A stretch of 9,522 bases of DNA from Burkholderiales bacterium (GTDB taxonomy: Bacteria; Pseudomonadota; Gammaproteobacteria; Burkholderiales; SG8-39). The DNA is taken from the NCBI GenBank assembly GCA_027457185.1, contig DAIDTN010000045.1, positions 1 through 9,522 on the forward strand, written 5' to 3'. This document shows positions 6,798-9,522 of the stretch, one piece after another. The stretch's first letter is position 1. Every line of letters begins with the position of its first letter. The notes beneath the pieces were generated by a model. The model was not told the DNA's origin and did not search any database. It saw only the letters and a program-made list of their open reading frames with translations. A program made the position numbers and the translations under genes.

Positions 6798-7871
6798 TTA
6801 AAGTGACGGAACCAGAACGGCGCGGCGCTTGATATCGCGATGGTGCGTCGCCTCGAATACATGATTGATGTCGGAGAGCGGGTGGACTTCGACGAAGGGC
6901 TTCACTTTGACTTTGCCCGCGAGCACCAGTTCCAGCGCCGCCGGATAATGCTCGGGCGTGCAGCCCCAGTTGCCGATGGCGCGCGCATCGTATGCCATCA
7001 GGTTCGACAGGCGGATTTCAACCTTGTCCATGGTGAAACCGACCACGCTGAGCGTGGCGCCGTGCACCAGCAGGCCGTAGGCGGTCTGTTGCCCGGCGGC
7101 GCTGCCGGAGCATTCGAATATGAACCACTCGGTTGCGCGCAGGCCGTTGTCCTTGGCGAATTTGGAGATCGCACCCTTTAGCGCCTTGGGATCGAGTTCC
7201 TTCGGGTTCAGCGTGTGCGCTGCGCCGTAGTGCGAGATCGCGGCGAGCTTGGCCGGGTCGACGTCGATGGCGACGACTTTGGCGCCGAAGGCATTGGCCA
7301 CCTGTACGCAGTAGCCGCCGACGCCGCCGGCGCCGATGACGATGGCGAGGCTGCCCGGGGTGACGCCGGCGCGGTGCACCGCCTGGTAAGGCGTGGTGAC
7401 CGCATCGGCCACCACCGAAACTTCAGACAGATCCATGCCGATCTCAGCCAGGCGCTTTACGTCGACCGGGCACAGCCCGCGCGCCGGAACGGCGATATGC
7501 GTGGCGAAACCGCCCTGGATGTCGTTGCCGGGCATTTTCTGGGCGCGGCAGATGGCGGCGCGACCACGCTTGCACAAATCGCATTCGCCGCAGGGAATCA
7601 CGGCGGGCACGATCACCGATTTCCCCATCCAGCTTTCGGCGCCGCTGCCGGCGGCGACCACGCGGCCGCTGATCTCGTGACCGAGCGTGAGCGGCAGCGC
7701 ATGATTGGTGCGCACGCCGTCATAGAAATAGCCGAGGTCGGTGTGACAGACGCCGCAGCCGGCGATCTCTATCACCACTTCCGCAGGCTGCGGCGGAAAC
7801 GGGTCGAATGCCGATTCGACCATCGCGACTTTCGGTGCTGTCATCATCCAGCGGTGTGCCACTGTACTCAT
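6798..7871 (-). CDS. had: 6-hydroxycyclohex-1-ene-1-carbonyl-CoA dehydrogenase (Had)
   Basis: Had oxidises the hydratase product to 6-oxocyclohex-1-ene-1-carbonyl-CoA, with NAD+ as acceptor. It is a zinc-dependent medium-chain alcohol dehydrogenase of 357 residues. The catalytic-zinc region is CGVCHTDLGYFYDG (39-52) with LTLGHEISG (61-69), giving C42 and H65-E66. The structural zinc site is the four-cysteine lobe CGECDLCKRGRAAIC (94-108). The Rossmann motif is VIGAGGVGGYCVQ (178-190), and D203 after VVAI is the acidic residue that favours NAD+ over NADP+. Assignment to Had rather than another dehydrogenase rests on overall resemblance to the Thauera protein and on its place beside oah and dch. 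It is the first gene of the leftward operon; the ATG at 7871 has GGAGG six bases upstream. It ends in TAA, which sits within the ribosome-binding region of oah. Confidence 0.93.
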   Translation of the reverse strand: MSTVAHRWMMTAPKVAMVESAFDPFPPQPAEVVIEIAGCGVCHTDLGYFYDGVRTNHALPLTLGHEISGRVVAAGSGAESWMGKSVIVPAVIPCGECDLCKRGRAAICRAQKMPGNDIQGGFATHIAVPARGLCPVDVKRLAEIGMDLSEVSVVADAVTTPYQAVHRAGVTPGSLAIVIGAGGVGGYCVQVANAFGAKVVAIDVDPAKLAAISHYGAAHTLNPKELDPKALKGAISKFAKDNGLRATEWFIFECSGSAAGQQTAYGLLVHGATLSVVGFTMDKVEIRLSNLMAYDARAIGNWGCTPEHYPAALELVLAGKVKVKPFVEVHPLSDINHVFEATHHRDIKRRAVLVPSL

Positions 7872-7907
7872 GTGATGCCTCCAATTGAAGCTGCTGGCTT
7901 GCAGTTT

Positions 7908-7926
7908 GTACCTGTGTTTCAGGTAC
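7908..7926. repeat. Inverted repeat GTACCTG-N5-CAGGTAC, candidate operator
   Basis: The 7-bp arms are perfect around TGTTT. The site ends three bases before the plus-strand -35 (7930) and lies in the predicted had leader RNA, where it could also fold as a hairpin. A partial copy of the core, GGTAC, recurs at 7960-7964 within the minus-strand -10 element. The position suits a transcription regulator controlling both directions; which one cannot be told from sequence alone. Confidence 0.6.
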
Positions 7927-7929
7927 GGC

Positions 7930-7959
7930 TTGACTTTTTGATGCTTAATTAAGTATTAT
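7930..7959 (+). promoter_or_regulatory. Sigma70-like promoter for korA
   Basis: TTGACT (7930-7935) and TATTAT (7954-7959) are separated by 18 bases, each matching the consensus at five of six positions. Transcription would start near 7966, giving a leader of about 93 bases before the korA GTG. The -10 overlaps the -10 of the opposite promoter by two bases. Confidence 0.6.
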
Positions 7960-7987
7960 GGTACTAGAATGCGTATTTAGAAGTCAA
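7958..7987 (-). promoter_or_regulatory. Sigma70-like promoter for had-oah-dch-bcrCBAD
   Basis: On the minus strand, TTGACT (7987-7982) and TACCAT (7963-7958) are 18 bases apart; the -10 matches TATAAT at four of six positions. Transcription would start near 7951, about 80 bases before the had ATG. The weaker -10 suggests that an activator may be needed. It mirrors the korA promoter exactly in -35 sequence and spacing. Confidence 0.5.
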
Positions 7988-8001
7988 GTCCAAAATGAAA
8001 T

Positions 8002-8014
8002 TGTTGGCGCAACA
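8002..8014. repeat. Inverted repeat TGTTG-GCG-CAACA, second candidate operator
   Basis: The 5-bp arms are perfect. It lies upstream of the minus-strand -35 (7987-7982) and in the predicted korA leader, roughly mirroring the 7908-7926 repeat on the other side, although the sequences differ. Confidence 0.4.
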
Positions 8015-8021
8015 TCGCAAC

Positions 8022-8032
8022 TAAGGTCCTTA
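8022..8032. repeat. Short palindrome TAAGG-T-CCTTA in the korA leader
   Basis: Perfect 5-bp arms around one base, 15 bases before the korA ribosome-binding site. It could be a weak regulator site or chance. Confidence 0.3.
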
Positions 8033-8058
8033 CTGCCCGGCAAGACGGAGGTCATACC

Positions 8059-9522
8059 GTGTCAAAACACAAAGACAAGACCAAGGAAAGTATTTCGATC
8101 GCGATCACGGGCAGCGGCGGCGCCGGTGTGATGACCGCAGGCAACCTGCTGCTCGAGGTCGCGGCCCAGGCCGGCTGGTACGGCCTGATGGTGCGCTCCA
8201 GCGGGCCGCAGATCCGCGGCGGCGAAGCGGCGGCGCTGCTGCGCTTTTCGCAGGCACCGGTCGAATGCCTGGACGACCGCTTCGATGTCCTGATAGGCAT
8301 CGACTGGCAGAACATACACCGCTTCGCCGACGAAATTCCGCTCGATGCGGCGAGCGTGATGCTGGGCGACCCCGACCAGGGCGAGCCGCCGGAGGTATTC
8401 GTCCAGCGCGGTGCGCGCTATGCGTCCCTGCCGTTCAAGCAGATGGCCAAGGCGCTGCCAGGGAGCTGGCCCAACATGATCGCGCTCGGCCTCGCCGCGG
8501 GATTGATAGGTTTGCCCGCGGACTCGGTCAAAGCCGTATTGCAGAAATCGCTGAAGAAAGGCGGAGGGGAGAAAATGGCCGCCAATCTCGCCGCTGCCGA
8601 TGCGGGATACGCCGCCGCCGCGACTGTGCCGGCGGTGCCGCGCCTTGCACCGAGCGCAAGCAAGAAATCCCACGCTGCGCGCTAGCTGATCACCGGCAAC
8701 CAGGCAACCGGCTACGGCGCAGTGCGCGGCGGCGTGCGTTTCTGCGCCGCCTATCCGATCACGCCGGCGACCGAAGTGCTCGAGTGGCTGGCGCCTGCGC
8801 TGCCCAAAGTCGGCGGCGTTCTGGTGCAGGCCGAGGACGAGCTGGCTTCGATCAACATGATCATCGGCGCCTCTTACGGCGGCGTGCCCGCGGTGACCGC
8901 AACCTCCGGACCCGGCTTGTCGCTGATGACCGAAGCGATCGGGCTGGCGGTCGCGGCTGAAGTGCCGATCGTGGTCATCGACGTGATGCGCGGCGGGCCG
9001 TCGACCGGCATTCCGGCGAAAAGCGAGCAAAGCGATGTCAACATCGCGCTCAACGGATTGCACGGCGATGCGCCGCGCATCGTCGTCGCGCCGAACTCCA
9101 TCGCCGATTGCGTCTCTGCGACCCAGTGGGCGGTGTACCTGGCCGAGGCGATGCAGTCCCCGGCGCTTGTGCTCTCCGACCAGTACTTCGGCCAGACGCG
9201 CGCGGTGGTGGACCCGCCCGCCGATATCGGCCTCGCGAGCGAGCGCCTGAAGGCAGCCGCAGGGGCGGAGGGCTACAAGCGCTACGCCATCACCGCGTCC
9301 GGCATCTCGCCGATGGCGATTCCGGGCACACCGGGCACGGCGTACACGGCCGACGGTCTGGAGCACAACGAACACGGCCTGCCTTCGAGCCAATCGGGCG
9401 ACCACATCCGGCAACTCGACAAGCGCGCGAAAAAGCTGGCGGATTTCGATTACGGCGAGCGCTGGGCCGAAGTCGAAGGCGAGGGCGAGTTTGCGGTCGT
9501 CACTTTCGGTTCCTGCACCGGC
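8059..9522 (+). CDS. korA: 2-oxoglutarate:ferredoxin oxidoreductase, KorA (gamma plus alpha domains), one in-frame TAG, 3' end outside window
   Basis: KorA with KorB oxidises 2-oxoglutarate with CoA and reduces ferredoxin, the electron donor of benzoyl-CoA reductase. The GTG at 8059 is chosen because GGAGG lies seven bases upstream. Residues about 10-185 form the gamma domain: ITGSGGAGVMTAGNLLLEVA (16-35) and VRSSGPQIRGGEAAALLRFS (45-64). A low-complexity linker (about 186-208) ends at TAG, codon 209 (8683-8685). The same frame then encodes the alpha domain: LITGNQATGYGAVRGGVRF, YPITPATEVLEWLAP, a TSGPGLSLMTEAIGLAV segment and a DVMRGGPSTGIPAKSEQSD segment, open to the right edge (488 codons in all). 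In Thauera-type KorA the gamma and alpha parts are one chain, so the TAG breaks a fusion. No Shine-Dalgarno sequence or ATG restarts the alpha part at the break. It could be two separate genes, but the missing start signal makes that unlikely. KorB is expected just beyond the edge. Confidence 0.9.
8683..8685 (+). other. In-frame amber codon between gamma and alpha domains of korA
   Basis: The frame reads GCG CGC TAG CTG ATC ACC. The codon replaces one residue directly before the conserved LITGN of the alpha domain; TGG (Trp), TAC/TAT (Tyr) or TCG (Ser) are each one base away. The coding frame is unchanged across it. Confidence 0.85.

Larger units (their letters stand above)
7872..8058. promoter_or_regulatory. 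Divergent control region between had and korA
   Basis: This 187-base region is visibly richer in A and T than the flanking genes and contains no plausible gene. It holds the ribosome-binding sites of had (GGAGG, 7882-7878 on the minus strand) and korA (GGAGG, 8047-8051), two opposed promoter-like sequences and several inverted repeats. A full FNR-type site (TTGAT-N4-ATCAA) is not present; only a TTGAT half occurs (7938-7942). The palindrome CTTAATTAAG lies at 7944-7953, between the plus-strand -35 and -10. No paired TGCA boxes of the kind bound by BzdR are seen. Confidence 0.75.

Noticed and set aside
7938..7951. FNR/Crp-type site TTGAT-N4
   Set aside because: Only the TTGAT half matches; the other half reads AATTA and not ATCAA.
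8062..9414. Minus-strand open frame opposite korA (450 codons)
   Set aside because: Arg/His/Ala-rich shadow of korA. Conserved oxidoreductase motifs are on the plus strand.

Overview
The window is a GC-rich stretch of an anaerobic aromatic-degradation locus of the Thauera type. It encodes the central benzoyl-CoA pathway: class I, ATP-dependent benzoyl-CoA reductase plus the three following enzymes down to 3-hydroxypimelyl-CoA, and the enzyme that supplies reduced ferredoxin. The combination of BcrCBAD with Had and Oah (rather than the Rhodopseudomonas route through cyclohexene carboxylate) points to a facultatively anaerobic, probably denitrifying proteobacterium. A betaproteobacterium related to Thauera, Azoarcus, Aromatoleum or Sulfuritalea is most likely. 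This is an inference from gene content and remembered family sequences, not from a search.

Layout: a leftward operon fills positions 7871 to 1 in the order had (6798-7871), oah (5649-6785), dch (4835-5644), bcrC (3651-4823), bcrB (2210-3538), bcrA (850-2190), bcrD (830 to the left edge, its last codons lying outside). Genes are 4 to 20 bases apart or less, except for a 112-base bcrC/bcrB spacer with strong hairpins. To the right of a 187-base AT-richer control region, korA (2-oxoglutarate:ferredoxin oxidoreductase, gamma plus alpha domains) runs rightward from 8059 and leaves the window. The control region holds two mirror-image sigma70-like promoters that share their -10 region, with inverted repeats on the outer side of each -35.

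Pathway: KorAB oxidises 2-oxoglutarate and reduces ferredoxin; BcrCBAD uses ferredoxin electrons and ATP to reduce benzoyl-CoA to cyclohexa-1,5-diene-1-carbonyl-CoA; Dch hydrates this to 6-hydroxycyclohex-1-ene-1-carbonyl-CoA; Had oxidises that to the 6-oxo compound; Oah hydrates and opens the ring to 3-hydroxypimelyl-CoA.

The main oddity is that two genes, oah and korA, each carry one in-frame TAG codon (5961-5963 on the minus strand and 8683-8685 on the plus strand), with the conserved protein continuing in the same frame on the far side. Both stops sit in the context TAGCTGNTC. The explanations are base errors, real nonsense mutations, or readthrough/suppression of UAG; the TAG that appears to end bcrB argues against a genome-wide reassignment. 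No entirely new system is evident; the enzymes belong to a described pathway, and the novelty candidates are the amber codons, the promoter architecture, the duplicated ribosome-binding/start module at bcrC and the intercistronic hairpins.
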